From positions 14,464 to 78,463 of the forward strand of contig CACOWD010000001.1 in NCBI GenBank assembly GCA_902630915.1: a stretch of DNA of 64,000 bases. Reading direction: 5' to 3'. Position 1 is the first letter of the stretch. Each line of letters begins with the position of its first letter. Of the stretch, positions 16,577 through 25,890 are shown in pieces. Both the position numbers and the translations under genes were made by a program. The stretch is from an uncultured Pelagibacteraceae bacterium. Its GTDB lineage: Bacteria > Pseudomonadota > Alphaproteobacteria > Pelagibacterales > Pelagibacteraceae. The notes under the pieces were generated by a model, which worked only from the letters and a program-made list of their open reading frames with translations, made no database searches and was not told the origin of the DNA.

Positions 16577-17910
16577 AAAAAATTATTTTTCTTATAACAA
16601 TTGGCCTAATTATAGCTGTTTTCATTAGTTTCTGGTTGATAATAAGCGGTGGTTATGACAAACAAAATAAATCAATCCTTTTTTTAAAAAAAATTATACC
16701 CAGTTCAATCGCTAGAAATGTACGAGATACTATTTTTTTTATACCAACTTTACAGGAAAGAAATAAATTTTTAGAACTGCAACTTCAGAAATATGAGCAA
16801 GGTTTAAAAGGATCTCTTTTTTATGACGAGAAAATTCAAAAAAAAAATTTAAATTATCAAGTAAAAAAATTTTTCTTACCTTACCCAAGTTTAGATTTAA
16901 GTCTAGGCTGGCAAGCGGAAAAAAACTCCACACGAGCACATTACTTGGAAATAATTGGTGATAAAGTTTTGGTAATCTCAGGAGAAGGTGAAACAATTTA
17001 TTTTGAAAAACAAAATATAAATAAAAATTTTTTAAATCAAAAATATCTAAACAACAATTTACAAGACGTTATAAAAAAAAGAAATAATACTTTAAGCGGC
17101 ATAAGAGATTTATTTTATGAAGAAGATTTCATTTATATCAGTGTTGTTGAGATTGGCCAAAAAGGAGGAACACTTAACATTTATAGAGCAAAAAAAGATT
17201 TTGAATTTTTAAATTTTGAAATTTTTTTTGAAAGCAAAGAGTTCTACGAAAAAGGATATACTTTACAAAGCGGCGGAAGATTAGAAAGCTTTACAAATAA
17301 TGAAATACTACTAAGTGTAGGTTTTTTTAATAAACATGAATTTGCTCAAGATGAAAAATCTTTATTAGGAAAAATTATTTCAATTAACAAAGAAAATAAG
17401 AATTTCAAAATCCAATCTAGGGGTCACAGAAATCCCCAAGGTTTATATTACTGGAAGGAGAAAAATATAATTGTAAATTCAGAACATGGACCTAAAGGGG
17501 GAGATGAAGTAAATCTAAACTATTTAAATAAGAAAATTGAAAAAAACTTTGGCTGGCCAATCTCTTCTTACGGAGAGGCATATACAAGTAAACAAAAAGA
17601 GTTTTTTGATAATAGAGGATATTTAAAAAAATCACATAGTGATTTTGGTTTTATCGAGCCATTAAAATACTTTAATCCCTCTATCGGGATTAGTGAGATT
17701 GTACAACTTAATGATTCAATTTATGTTTCATCTTTAAGAGCAGAGTCGATTTATGTTATTAAACTATCAGATAAAGAGATAGTTGAGAGGATATCAAGAT
17801 TAAAGTTTGACAATCGAATAAGAGACCTAAAATACGATGAAGATAGCAAGTCCTTTTTTTTAATATTTGAAAATACACCTGCTGTTGGTTTCATAAAATT
17901 ATTAAATTAG
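16573..17910 (+). CDS. Membrane-anchored sugar-dehydrogenase-like beta-propeller protein
   Basis: The 445-residue protein has one N-terminal membrane helix (about residues 4-26), then a large predicted periplasmic domain. Segments near residues 284-320, GHRNPQGLYYW, NSEHGPKGGDEVNL and NFGWPISSYGEAY, match the signature region of soluble PQQ-dependent aldose dehydrogenase-like propellers (GSDH/YliI superfamily). The N-terminal half is divergent and I cannot confirm PQQ or calcium ligands. The start overlaps the TAXI permease stop as ATGA, so it is translationally coupled to the transporter. It may process or sense the imported compound; that is inference. Confidence 0.65.
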   Translation: MKKIIFLITIGLIIAVFISFWLIISGGYDKQNKSILFLKKIIPSSIARNVRDTIFFIPTLQERNKFLELQLQKYEQGLKGSLFYDEKIQKKNLNYQVKKFFLPYPSLDLSLGWQAEKNSTRAHYLEIIGDKVLVISGEGETIYFEKQNINKNFLNQKYLNNNLQDVIKKRNNTLSGIRDLFYEEDFIYISVVEIGQKGGTLNIYRAKKDFEFLNFEIFFESKEFYEKGYTLQSGGRLESFTNNEILLSVGFFNKHEFAQDEKSLLGKIISINKENKNFKIQSRGHRNPQGLYYWKEKNIIVNSEHGPKGGDEVNLNYLNKKIEKNFGWPISSYGEAYTSKQKEFFDNRGYLKKSHSDFGFIEPLKYFNPSIGISEIVQLNDSIYVSSLRAESIYVIKLSDKEIVERISRLKFDNRIRDLKYDEDSKSFFLIFENTPAVGFIKLLN

Positions 17911-17936
17911 GATAAGTCTCACAGTTGTAATTATTT

Positions 17937-18635
17937 ATGAAAAATTTCTTAAAAGTTTTAATATTATTATGCATATTTTCTACCTCAATAAACGCTGAAG
18001 TAAATTTTCAGCAAAAAAAGTTTTATTATGAAAACCTAGTTAAAAATTGGTCTAAAATATTTCCAGACAGTAACAGGAATGCTGCTGGTCCGAGGTTTTT
18101 CAAGTATTTAATAGACCAAGACTTAACATACGAAGAATTTAAAGAATATAATAAATTTTATTGTCCTGTTTCAGGTTCATTAATCAACCCGGGAGAAAAA
18201 CCTGATTATATTTATGTTAAAGAGTTAAGAACACAAAAAAATATTTGTGGTGAGCTTTATAGATGTTGTTGGCCTTGTTCTTGTGATCTCATGAATTATA
18301 CAAAAGTTAAAAAAATTAAACACAAATTTAAAGACGGTCCTAAAAAAATTGATGTTTTACTAATTAACAATCCTTGCTTAAAAAAAAATTTTCCTGAGGA
18401 AGTAAATAGAAGTTATTTCTGTAAAAATCAAAGACTAAATGATGATGAAGTATTTGTAGTCGACGGTAAACTTGTAATAGGTCTTTTCTATGAAGCCAAA
18501 AAATGTCAAAAAGCTGATATTAAAAAGATAGAAGCCAATGAAATTACAGGAAGATTTTGTGCTTTTAAAAACGATATTCCGCTAGAAGAAATGAATATTG
18601 GTATGGGTGATATTTTTATTAGGATGGCGAGATAG
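17937..18635 (+). CDS. Cys-rich exported protein of unknown function
   Basis: The 232-residue protein has a clear signal peptide (cleavage near residue 20, after SINA). The mature part has ten cysteines, including the cluster CGELYRCCWPCSCD. Other Cys pairs are spread along the chain (YCPVSG, NNPCLKK, YFCKN, KKCQK, RFCAF). I do not recognise the family. The pattern suggests several disulfides or a metal or cofactor site in the periplasm. It follows the propeller gene after 26 bp on the same strand and its 3' end overlaps the converging FG-GAP gene by 17 bp. Confidence 0.6.
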   Translation: MKNFLKVLILLCIFSTSINAEVNFQQKKFYYENLVKNWSKIFPDSNRNAAGPRFFKYLIDQDLTYEEFKEYNKFYCPVSGSLINPGEKPDYIYVKELRTQKNICGELYRCCWPCSCDLMNYTKVKKIKHKFKDGPKKIDVLLINNPCLKKNFPEEVNRSYFCKNQRLNDDEVFVVDGKLVIGLFYEAKKCQKADIKKIEANEITGRFCAFKNDIPLEEMNIGMGDIFIRMAR

Positions 18636-20070
18636 TCATTTTGCTTTGTTTGAAAATATAAGTCTTCCCTGTTTCTTTTATTTTATAATTATTTGTTTTT
18701 CCATTTGTCCATTTAATTTGTACCTCAAGGTCTTTTTCGCCATTTCTAATTCCATAATGGGCAACAGGTTCCATTTGGCATAGATATCCTGAACCAGAGT
18801 CTATTGTTTTAGAATGTTTTCTTAAATTGGATGTTAATGTCACCGTAGCTCCTCTAGCTGGAGCTCCATTCTTATTCAAAGCTTTTATTCTTAAATAATT
18901 CTTATCTTTTTTAATGTTTGCTTTGTAAAGTGTAAGTATTTGATTTCCTGTTTCTCCATGGGCAATTAATAATTCTAAAATTCCATCTTTATCAATGTCC
19001 GCCACAGCAGCACCAGTTCCAAGACCATTTGCTTCAGAGTTAGGAGTGATGTCTATTTCTTCTAATTTTCCATTTTCTATAATTTTAAATAATTTATTTG
19101 GTTCGCCGATATTATTTAAAAATATTTCGTCATATCCATCATTGTCAAAATCAGCAGTGATAACTGTTCGGATTTTAGATGGCCTTTTAAAACTACTATC
19201 GGCAATGTCTTTAAATGAGTTCTCTTTTTTTATAAAAATACGGTGTTCTCCATCCCAATTTCCACTTACAATATCTAATTGACCTCTGTACAAAATATCA
19301 CTTAAAGCGGTACCTCTTCCATTTTCGTAAGGGTCTAAAACATTATATCCGGAAGCTACATCATAAAAAGTACCTTCAACGTTTTTATACAAAAAGTTTA
19401 CTCCTCTTTCATTCGCTGCGAAAATATCAATATTGTTTGATAATATATGTCCTGCAACAACTGCTCTTCCCCCAGTTATTTTATCCAAGCCGAACTCTGC
19501 TGCCCTATCTTTTATTCTTCCCTTAAACTTTTCATAAAATCTTGTTGGACCACCATAATTAGCAACATAAATACCATATTTTCCATTTCCGTTTCTATCT
19601 ACACAAACAACGGAACGACCAGCTGTTAAGTTTAAATCTATTTGATTCTTCTTTTGTTCAAAAATATCAAAAAATTTTGTATTTTTTCGATCTATTAATC
19701 GGTCGGAATATTTTTTTTCACCACTATAAGTATCAGTATTTAAAAAATAAATCTCTTCGTACCCATCAGAATCAATATCGCAAGCAGCTACGCCAATAGT
19801 AAAACTTCTTTTATCTGCAAACTTATTATCATTTACAATATTTACTAGTTTATTATTTTTGTATGACAATGCTAAATTTTCACTTCCAAAACCAGCTACT
19901 ATAAATTCATAAGTGCCATCGTTGTCAACATCAGCTACAGAAATACCATATCTAAGACTTTCATAGTTGTTATCTATTAAATCTGTAATGTTTTTAAAAA
20001 AATTTGCAGACGCGCTTTTAATTGAAATAAAAATAAATAAAATTGAAACGAAGATAATTTTTGATTTCAT
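18619..20070 (-). CDS. Exported FG-GAP/VCBS repeat protein with ASPIC/UnbV domain
   Basis: The 483-residue protein has a signal peptide (about residues 1-22) and a series of calcium-loop repeats of the form D-x-D-x-D-G, such as DVDNDGTYEF, DIDSDGYEE, DFDNDGYDEIFL and DIDKDGILELLI, which build a seven-bladed integrin-like propeller. The C-terminal part (about 395-475) matches the ASPIC/UnbV domain found in CRTAC1-like proteins (GSGYLCQMEP, then VQIKWTNGK). It is probably a secreted or surface calcium-binding protein; the ligand is unknown. The thioesterase gene lies 6 bp upstream on the same strand. Confidence 0.85.
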   Translation of the reverse strand: MKSKIIFVSILFIFISIKSASANFFKNITDLIDNNYESLRYGISVADVDNDGTYEFIVAGFGSENLALSYKNNKLVNIVNDNKFADKRSFTIGVAACDIDSDGYEEIYFLNTDTYSGEKKYSDRLIDRKNTKFFDIFEQKKNQIDLNLTAGRSVVCVDRNGNGKYGIYVANYGGPTRFYEKFKGRIKDRAAEFGLDKITGGRAVVAGHILSNNIDIFAANERGVNFLYKNVEGTFYDVASGYNVLDPYENGRGTALSDILYRGQLDIVSGNWDGEHRIFIKKENSFKDIADSSFKRPSKIRTVITADFDNDGYDEIFLNNIGEPNKLFKIIENGKLEEIDITPNSEANGLGTGAAVADIDKDGILELLIAHGETGNQILTLYKANIKKDKNYLRIKALNKNGAPARGATVTLTSNLRKHSKTIDSGSGYLCQMEPVAHYGIRNGEKDLEVQIKWTNGKTNNYKIKETGKTYIFKQSKMTISPS

Positions 20071-20076
20071 TAAATA

Positions 20077-20469
20077 CTATTGTAGTATTTTCCAAGTACC
20101 ACTTGCAGAGGCAACTATGTCACTTGAATTTAAAATTTTACAAGAAATAAAAACCAGTGTTTTAGTTTTTTTTAATATTTTTACTTTCCCGGTGAGTTTA
20201 TCACCAAGTTGGCCTACAGAGATAAATTTCATATCTAAATTAATTGTTACACATCTCTTGTCTCTAGCAACTCTGTGAGCAGCCGTTCCCATACCAGTAT
20301 CTGCTATAGTGGAAAGAAAACCACCATGTGCAATTTTACCAGTGTTTAAATGTATTTCTTTTACCTCTACTGTAAACTCATATTGAGTATCGCTAATTTT
20401 TTTTAACTCTAAACCACCGAGATGTTTCATAAACCCTTGATTAGACTCGTTCATACTTTTTTTTATCAT
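20077..20469 (-). CDS. PaaI-like hotdog thioesterase
   Basis: The 130-residue protein is a single hotdog domain of the PaaI/ACOT13 type, with the catalytic segment LNTGKIAHGGFLSTIADTGM near residue 45. Such enzymes hydrolyse acyl-CoA thioesters. The start is uncertain: Met1 at 20469 or Met6 at 20454 (MNESNQGF, closer to typical family N-termini). Either way it overlaps the end of the EamA gene upstream, so the two are probably translated together. Confidence 0.82.
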   Translation of the reverse strand: MIKKSMNESNQGFMKHLGGLELKKISDTQYEFTVEVKEIHLNTGKIAHGGFLSTIADTGMGTAAHRVARDKRCVTINLDMKFISVGQLGDKLTGKVKILKKTKTLVFISCKILNSSDIVASASGTWKILQ

Positions 20470-21340
20470 ATAACGGAGCTAATTGTGAAAAAATAACAGC
20501 AAATAAAATAAGAATAATTCCAATAATTTTTATTTCGTTCAAAAACTGGCTTAAGATTATCCATCCAAAAATTGAAGCGAATACACCTTCCAGTGAAAAT
20601 ATAATAGCTACAGGCGCTGGAGAAAGGTTTTGTTGTCCGTAAATTTGAAGAAGAAACGCCACTCCGCTCGAGAGAATTCCTGCGTATAACATCTCTTTTC
20701 CATCTAAAACCATATTTGAAAATTTAACGCTTTCAAAAACAAAAGCTGGCATCAATGCAAATATAGATGCAATTAAGCATTGAAGGCATGCAATAGTAAT
20801 TGGATAATTAAATATTCTCAAAAATCTTGAAATAAAAACAATATGGAACGCCCAAAATAATGCATTAAAAACTGCAATACTATCTCCTATTCTTACTTGA
20901 ATATTATCGAACTCAGTTAAAAGTATACCTCCAAATAAACAAATAATAATAGATAACCAAACAGATTTATGAATATTTTTTGAAAAAAAATAGTAGGCAA
21001 CAAATGGAACTAAAACTACATAAAAAATTGTAAATACTGCTGTATTAGCTACATCTGTATAAAGTAGGGCATACTGCTGTAAAACATTTCCCATCGAAAG
21101 AAGAAATCCAATAAGCAATAGATTTAAAATGTTTACTTTCTTAAAAATTAATGAATTAACTTTTTTATATTCAAAAATATATAAAAATGGTACCAGCGTG
21201 AGAAATCCGAGAAATAGCCTGCCGAAAGTAAAAGTAAATGGTCCATTATAATCCATTCCCATATCTTGAGCTACGAAAGCTGAACCCCAAATTAAAGAAC
21301 AGCTGATAGCACAAATAAGAGAGAAAACTTTTTTATTCAT
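20441..21340 (-). CDS. EamA/DMT-family permease
   Basis: The 299-residue protein has ten predicted membrane helices in two homologous halves, the drug/metabolite transporter layout. The first half opens with SCSLIWGSAFVAQDMG and the second contains FNALFWAFHIVFISRFL; the last pair has GVAFLLQIYGQQNLSPAPVA. These proteins export or import small metabolites; the substrate cannot be inferred. It begins 23 bp after the pyruvate dehydrogenase E2 gene, so it is likely transcribed with that operon. Confidence 0.87.
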   Translation of the reverse strand: MNKKVFSLICAISCSLIWGSAFVAQDMGMDYNGPFTFTFGRLFLGFLTLVPFLYIFEYKKVNSLIFKKVNILNLLLIGFLLSMGNVLQQYALLYTDVANTAVFTIFYVVLVPFVAYYFFSKNIHKSVWLSIIICLFGGILLTEFDNIQVRIGDSIAVFNALFWAFHIVFISRFLRIFNYPITIACLQCLIASIFALMPAFVFESVKFSNMVLDGKEMLYAGILSSGVAFLLQIYGQQNLSPAPVAIIFSLEGVFASIFGWIILSQFLNEIKIIGIILILFAVIFSQLAPLYDKKKYERV

Positions 21341-21363
21341 GACTTGTACTATTTTATAATTGA

Positions 21364-22623
21364 TTAAACGGCAAGTTTAAAAGCGAAGTCTTTGCCAAGA
21401 CATTTCCCCAGATAAACGCAGAACCTTGCACCCTCCGCACCATCAATTATTCTATGGTCATATGAGAGTGAAATAGGTAAAATTTTTCTTGAAATAAATT
21501 TGTCCTTAACCTTTACCAATCTATCAAAACTTTTTCCAACTCCAAGTATAGCTACTTCAGGAGGATTTATAATCGGTGTGAAGAAAGTACCTCCAATGCC
21601 GCCCAAGCTTGATATCGTCATTGAACCACCAAAAAATTCCTTTTTATCAATTTTTAAATCTCTGCAAAGTCTACTTGTTTTTCTTAAAGCACTTCCAATT
21701 TCTTTTATACTCATTTGATCTACATCTCTTATTTTAGGCACCATAAGGCCGTGAGGAGTGTCTACCGCAAAACCAACATGAAAATATTTTTTATAAATAA
21801 TTTTATCTTTAGTACTATCAATCGAAGCATTAAAATTTGGAAATTTTTTCAAAGCACTGACAAGTGCTTTTGCTATAAAAGCAAGAGGTGTTACTTTTAT
21901 TTTCTCACCAGTATAGTAGTCATATAATGACGATCTAAATTGCTCCATTTCTGTTATATCAACTTCATCATGCTGCGTTACATGGGGAATTTCAGTCCAA
22001 GATCTTACCAAGTGAGGACCAGATAATCTTTTAACTCTTGGTATATCTTTTAATTCAATTTCACCAAACTCTTCGTGCGGATACTCTTCTTTATGAACTT
22101 TCTTTTCTACTTTCCCACCACTGACTGTTACCTGCGATCTTACAAAATTTTTAACATCTTCCTCGGAAACTCTACCACCTCTTTGAGAACCAGGTATTTC
22201 AACTACATTGGCACCTAACTCTCTTGCAAATTTTCTAACTTTTGGACTTGCTGACTTACTACCTGATTGTGATGTAGGCGCTACAGGAATAATCTCTTTT
22301 GGTTTTTGCGGACTGACTTTTTTTATTTCTTTCTTCTCAATTTCTTTTTGATTACTGACTGCTTCTTTTTTTTCCTCAGTAGCACTTTCAGCATTAAGAC
22401 TAAGAATTAAGTCTCCTTTGTTAACTTTATCACCTACTTTAACATTTATTTTTTCAATAACTCCCTCGTGCGTTGATGGCACTTCAACACTTGATTTGTC
22501 ACTTTCCAATGTAATAAGGGAGTCATTTTTTTTTATTTGTTGACCTTCTTTGACTAGAACTTCAATAATCTCCACATCTTTGAAGTCACCCATATCTGGA
22601 ACTAAAATTTTTGTACTAGCCAT
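21364..22623 (-). CDS. aceF: Pyruvate dehydrogenase E2, dihydrolipoamide acetyltransferase
   Basis: The 419-residue protein has one lipoyl domain (1-80, lipoyl-lysine Lys43 in ESDKSSVEVPS), a Pro/Lys/Ser-rich linker, an E1/E3-binding domain (about 125-160, SPKVRKFARELGANV) and the catalytic core to the end with SYDHRIIDGAEGARF. It transfers the acetyl group to CoA in the pyruvate dehydrogenase complex. Having one lipoyl domain, it is shorter than the three-domain E. coli protein. It follows aceE after 2 bp. Its lipoyl domain is strikingly similar to the one fused to E1. Confidence 0.93.
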   Translation of the reverse strand: MASTKILVPDMGDFKDVEIIEVLVKEGQQIKKNDSLITLESDKSSVEVPSTHEGVIEKINVKVGDKVNKGDLILSLNAESATEEKKEAVSNQKEIEKKEIKKVSPQKPKEIIPVAPTSQSGSKSASPKVRKFARELGANVVEIPGSQRGGRVSEEDVKNFVRSQVTVSGGKVEKKVHKEEYPHEEFGEIELKDIPRVKRLSGPHLVRSWTEIPHVTQHDEVDITEMEQFRSSLYDYYTGEKIKVTPLAFIAKALVSALKKFPNFNASIDSTKDKIIYKKYFHVGFAVDTPHGLMVPKIRDVDQMSIKEIGSALRKTSRLCRDLKIDKKEFFGGSMTISSLGGIGGTFFTPIINPPEVAILGVGKSFDRLVKVKDKFISRKILPISLSYDHRIIDGAEGARFCVYLGKCLGKDFAFKLAV

Positions 22624-22625
22624 AT

Positions 22626-25600
22626 TTATAAATTAGATGGAAAATCTCTATCTTTATCAATCTTAAACTTTTTGATCGCACTTTCAGCTTTCTTAGTTTC
22701 AATTAATTGCTCTTTTGCTAAAGCGCTTAATGTATAGGCAACTATATGTTCTTTATCTACCTCAAAAAACTTCCTTAAATTTTTTCTAGTATCACTTCTT
22801 CCATAACCATCTGTCCCTAAAGAGTAAAAAGGTTTTTCTGTGTAAGGTCTTATCTGATCAGAGAACGATCTAGTATAATCCGATGCAGCAATAACTGGTC
22901 CATCTGTTTTTTCTAAACACTTTTGAACATATGATTTTTTCTTTTTTTCATTAGGATTAAGTAAGTTCCATCTTTCAGTTTCCATACCGTCTTTTCTTAA
23001 TTCATTAAAGCTAGTTACGCTCCAAACATCTGAGTCTACACCATAATCTTTTGATAAAATTTCTGCAGCAGCAATTATTTCTCTTAAAATTGTGCCTGAT
23101 CCTAAAAGCTGCACTTTAGTTTTATTCTTGTTATTATTTTCTTTAAACAAATACATTCCCTTTAAGATACCATCATCTGAACCCTTCGGCTTTTCGGGAT
23201 GAGAATAATTTTCATTCATTGCTGTGATGTAATAGAAAATGTTTTCTTTTTTCTCATGCATTCTTTTCATTCCATCTCTAAGTATAACAGCCATTTCGTA
23301 AGCAAATGTAGGATCGTAACTAATACAGTTAGGAATATTCGATGCTAATAAATGACTATGACCATCTTGGTGTTGAAGTCCTTCTCCAGCTAAAGTAGTT
23401 CTTCCTGCAGTAGCTCCAATCAAGAAACCTCTTGCTTGAGAATCTCCAGCGGCCCAAGCCAAATCCCCAACCCTTTGAAAACCAAACATAGAATAAAAAA
23501 TATAAATCGGTATCATTTCTAAATCATGATTTGTGTAAGCAGTACCAGCTGCAATCCATGATGACATTGCTCCTGACTCGTTTATTCCCTCTTCTAATAC
23601 TTGGCCGCTTTTATCTTCTCTGTAAGAACTCAACTGCTCAGAGTCTACTGGCTCATACTTTTGACCTTCATGCGCATATATTCCTATCTTTTGGAAGAAT
23701 CCCTCCATACCAAAAGTTCTTGCTTCATCAGGAATGATAGGAACTAATCTTGGTGATATATTTTTATCTCTAAGTAATGCAGTAAGCATTCTAACTAACG
23801 CCATTGTAGTTGACATTTCTTTATCCCCTGTAGATTTCATAAAATTATCAAAAATTTCTTTAGGAGGAGCTTTTATTTGTTTTGCAAACGAAGATCTTTC
23901 TGGAATAAAACCACCTAGTTTCACCCTTTGATCTTTCAAATATTTCATTTCTTCTGAGTTTTCATTTGGTTTGTAATACTCAATATTTTTTACCTGCTTA
24001 TCAGTAAGAGGAACACCAAATCTGTCTCTATAATAAAGCAAGTCCTCCTCATCTAATTTCTTTTGTTGATGGGTTGTATTTATACTTTCTCCAGATTTTC
24101 CCATACCGTAACCTTTTATTGTTTTCGCAAGAATAACAGTTGGAGAACCAGTATGCTGCATCGCTGAGTGATAGGCAGCGTAAACTTTATGCGGATCGTG
24201 ACCACCTCTATTTAATCTCCAAATATCTTTATCTGTCATTGTAGAAACCATTTCTTTTAATTCAGGATATTTCCCAAAGAATTTTTCCCTTACATATAAA
24301 CCGTCCTTCGCTTTAAAAGCTTGATATTCTCCATCTACACATTCGTTCATTCTTTTTACTAGTAGACCAGACTTATCTTTCATTAATAGTTTATCCCAAT
24401 AAGATCCCCAAATAACTTTGATAACATTCCAACCAGTTCCTCTAAAACTTCCCTCAAGTTCTTGAATAATTTTCCCATTACCTCTAACAGGCCCATCTAG
24501 CCTTTGAAGATTACAATTTATTACAAATATTAAATTATCCAATTTTTCTCTTGCAGCTAAACCAATGGCTCCCATTGACTCTGGCTCATCCATTTCTCCA
24601 TCACCTAAGAATACCCAAATTTTTCTACCCTCGTCTTTAACTAAACCTCTATTGATTAAATATTTTAAGAACCGCGCTTGGTAAATTGCCATGATAGGAC
24701 CAAGACCCATCGATACAGTTGGAAACTGCCAAAAGTCGGGCATCAACCATGGGTGAGGATAAGAGGAAAGTCCGTCTTTACCAACTTCCTGTCTAAACCC
24801 GTCTAACTGTTTTGCCGAGAGTCTTCCCTCTAAAAAAGCTCTTGCGTACATACCCGGAGCTGAGTGACCTTGAAAATAAATTAAATCTCCACCAAATTTA
24901 TTATTTTTTGCTCTCCAAAAATGATTCATACCAACGTCATATAAAGTTGCAGCTGATGCAAAAGTTCCTATGTGCCCCCCTAGTTCAGAACTTTTTTTAT
25001 TTGCCTTAACGACCATGGCAGCAGCATTCCATCTAATGATCGCTCTTAATTTTTTTTCAATATTTTGGTCACCTGGAGATTTAGCTTCTGCTTCTGGCGG
25101 GATAGTATTTATGTATGGAGTTGTTCTAGTATCAGGTAAAACTAAACCAGATTTATAAGCTTGATCGATAACCTTATTTAATAGATAACTTGCTCTTGGT
25201 GCTCCATCAGACTCAATCACAGAATTTAATGACTCTATCCATTCGTTTGTTTCGACTGGGTCAATATCATCTTTCGAAGCTGGCTCTGCAAATACTTTTT
25301 TAACCTGTTTTACAGGATTTAAGTTACCGTTTGTTTTTGGAGATTCTTTAATTAACTCTTCTTTAACAACTTCTTTTTTAACTTCTTGTTTTGGTGTAGA
25401 AGCTTGTCCATTTTCAATGGTAGCCAATAAGCTTCCCTCTGATACTTTATCTCCAATTTTTACTTTTAAATCTTTTATTTGGCCTGCAGATGGAGATGGA
25501 ATTTCTACGCTTGATTTATCACTCTCAATTGTAACTATTGGATCATTTTTATTTATTTGATCACCAGGTTTTACTAAAATTTCTATTACCTCAACGTCTT

Positions 25601-25640
25601 TAAAATCACCTATATCTGGAACTGAAATATTCTGAGCCAT
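22626..25640 (-). CDS. aceE: Pyruvate dehydrogenase E1 (homodimeric type) with N-terminal lipoyl domain
   Basis: The 1004-residue protein contains the whole AceE-type E1 from about residue 126 (DIDPVETNEWIESLNSVI), with YFQGHSAPGMYARAFLEGR and the thiamine diphosphate motif GDGEMDEPESMGAI. In front is an extra lipoyl domain (1-80, DFKDVEVIEILVKPGD, modifiable Lys42 in ESDKSSVEIPS) and a charged linker. E. coli AceE is about 887 residues and lacks this domain. The enzyme decarboxylates pyruvate and acetylates lipoyl groups. Most alphaproteobacteria use the heterotetrameric PdhA/PdhB form instead, so this locus may have been acquired. No E3 gene follows. Confidence 0.93.
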   Translation of the reverse strand: MAQNISVPDIGDFKDVEVIEILVKPGDQINKNDPIVTIESDKSSVEIPSPSAGQIKDLKVKIGDKVSEGSLLATIENGQASTPKQEVKKEVVKEELIKESPKTNGNLNPVKQVKKVFAEPASKDDIDPVETNEWIESLNSVIESDGAPRASYLLNKVIDQAYKSGLVLPDTRTTPYINTIPPEAEAKSPGDQNIEKKLRAIIRWNAAAMVVKANKKSSELGGHIGTFASAATLYDVGMNHFWRAKNNKFGGDLIYFQGHSAPGMYARAFLEGRLSAKQLDGFRQEVGKDGLSSYPHPWLMPDFWQFPTVSMGLGPIMAIYQARFLKYLINRGLVKDEGRKIWVFLGDGEMDEPESMGAIGLAAREKLDNLIFVINCNLQRLDGPVRGNGKIIQELEGSFRGTGWNVIKVIWGSYWDKLLMKDKSGLLVKRMNECVDGEYQAFKAKDGLYVREKFFGKYPELKEMVSTMTDKDIWRLNRGGHDPHKVYAAYHSAMQHTGSPTVILAKTIKGYGMGKSGESINTTHQQKKLDEEDLLYYRDRFGVPLTDKQVKNIEYYKPNENSEEMKYLKDQRVKLGGFIPERSSFAKQIKAPPKEIFDNFMKSTGDKEMSTTMALVRMLTALLRDKNISPRLVPIIPDEARTFGMEGFFQKIGIYAHEGQKYEPVDSEQLSSYREDKSGQVLEEGINESGAMSSWIAAGTAYTNHDLEMIPIYIFYSMFGFQRVGDLAWAAGDSQARGFLIGATAGRTTLAGEGLQHQDGHSHLLASNIPNCISYDPTFAYEMAVILRDGMKRMHEKKENIFYYITAMNENYSHPEKPKGSDDGILKGMYLFKENNNKNKTKVQLLGSGTILREIIAAAEILSKDYGVDSDVWSVTSFNELRKDGMETERWNLLNPNEKKKKSYVQKCLEKTDGPVIAASDYTRSFSDQIRPYTEKPFYSLGTDGYGRSDTRKNLRKFFEVDKEHIVAYTLSALAKEQLIETKKAESAIKKFKIDKDRDFPSNL

Positions 25641-25729
25641 AATTAGCTATTATAAACTGGGTGCAACATATTAAAAAATAAATAATTAATAAACATTAAA
25701 GAATAGGGCAAATAGTCGGATAAGATCAA

Positions 25730-25760
25730 TTTTCGTCACATTTTCTGCTTTTTTTCGTCA
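25730..25760. repeat. Paired 9-bp direct repeats in the aceE-aacS divergent region
   Basis: TTTTCGTCA occurs at 25730-25738 and 25752-25760, 22 bp apart, about two helical turns, in the 269-bp gap between the divergent aceE and acetoacetyl-CoA synthetase genes. A second 9-bp word, AATAGGGCA, occurs at 25702-25710 and 25831-25839. The gap otherwise holds only a doubtful 33-codon frame and a hairpin. The spacing fits a dimeric regulator, which is inference. Confidence 0.4.
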
Positions 25761-25782
25761 ATTAGTTTTATTTATATGTGAA

Positions 25783-25884
25783 ATGCGTTGGTTAATAAAT
25801 TTTTTATTTAAAAAAAGAGAGATTAAAACAAATAGGGCAGTTTTAGTTCAGAAAATTATTCTTAAAAAATATCTATTAAGATAA
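25783..25884 (+). CDS. Doubtful 33-residue basic ORF upstream of aacS
   Basis: ATG at 25783 to TAA at 25884 encodes 33 residues, rich in Lys, Arg, Leu and Ile. There is no Shine-Dalgarno sequence and no recognisable family. It could be a leader peptide or chance; the only support is its place before the start-codon hairpin of the next gene. Confidence 0.2.
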   Translation: MRWLINFLFKKREIKTNRAVLVQKIILKKYLLR

Positions 25885-25890
25885 AAAAAT

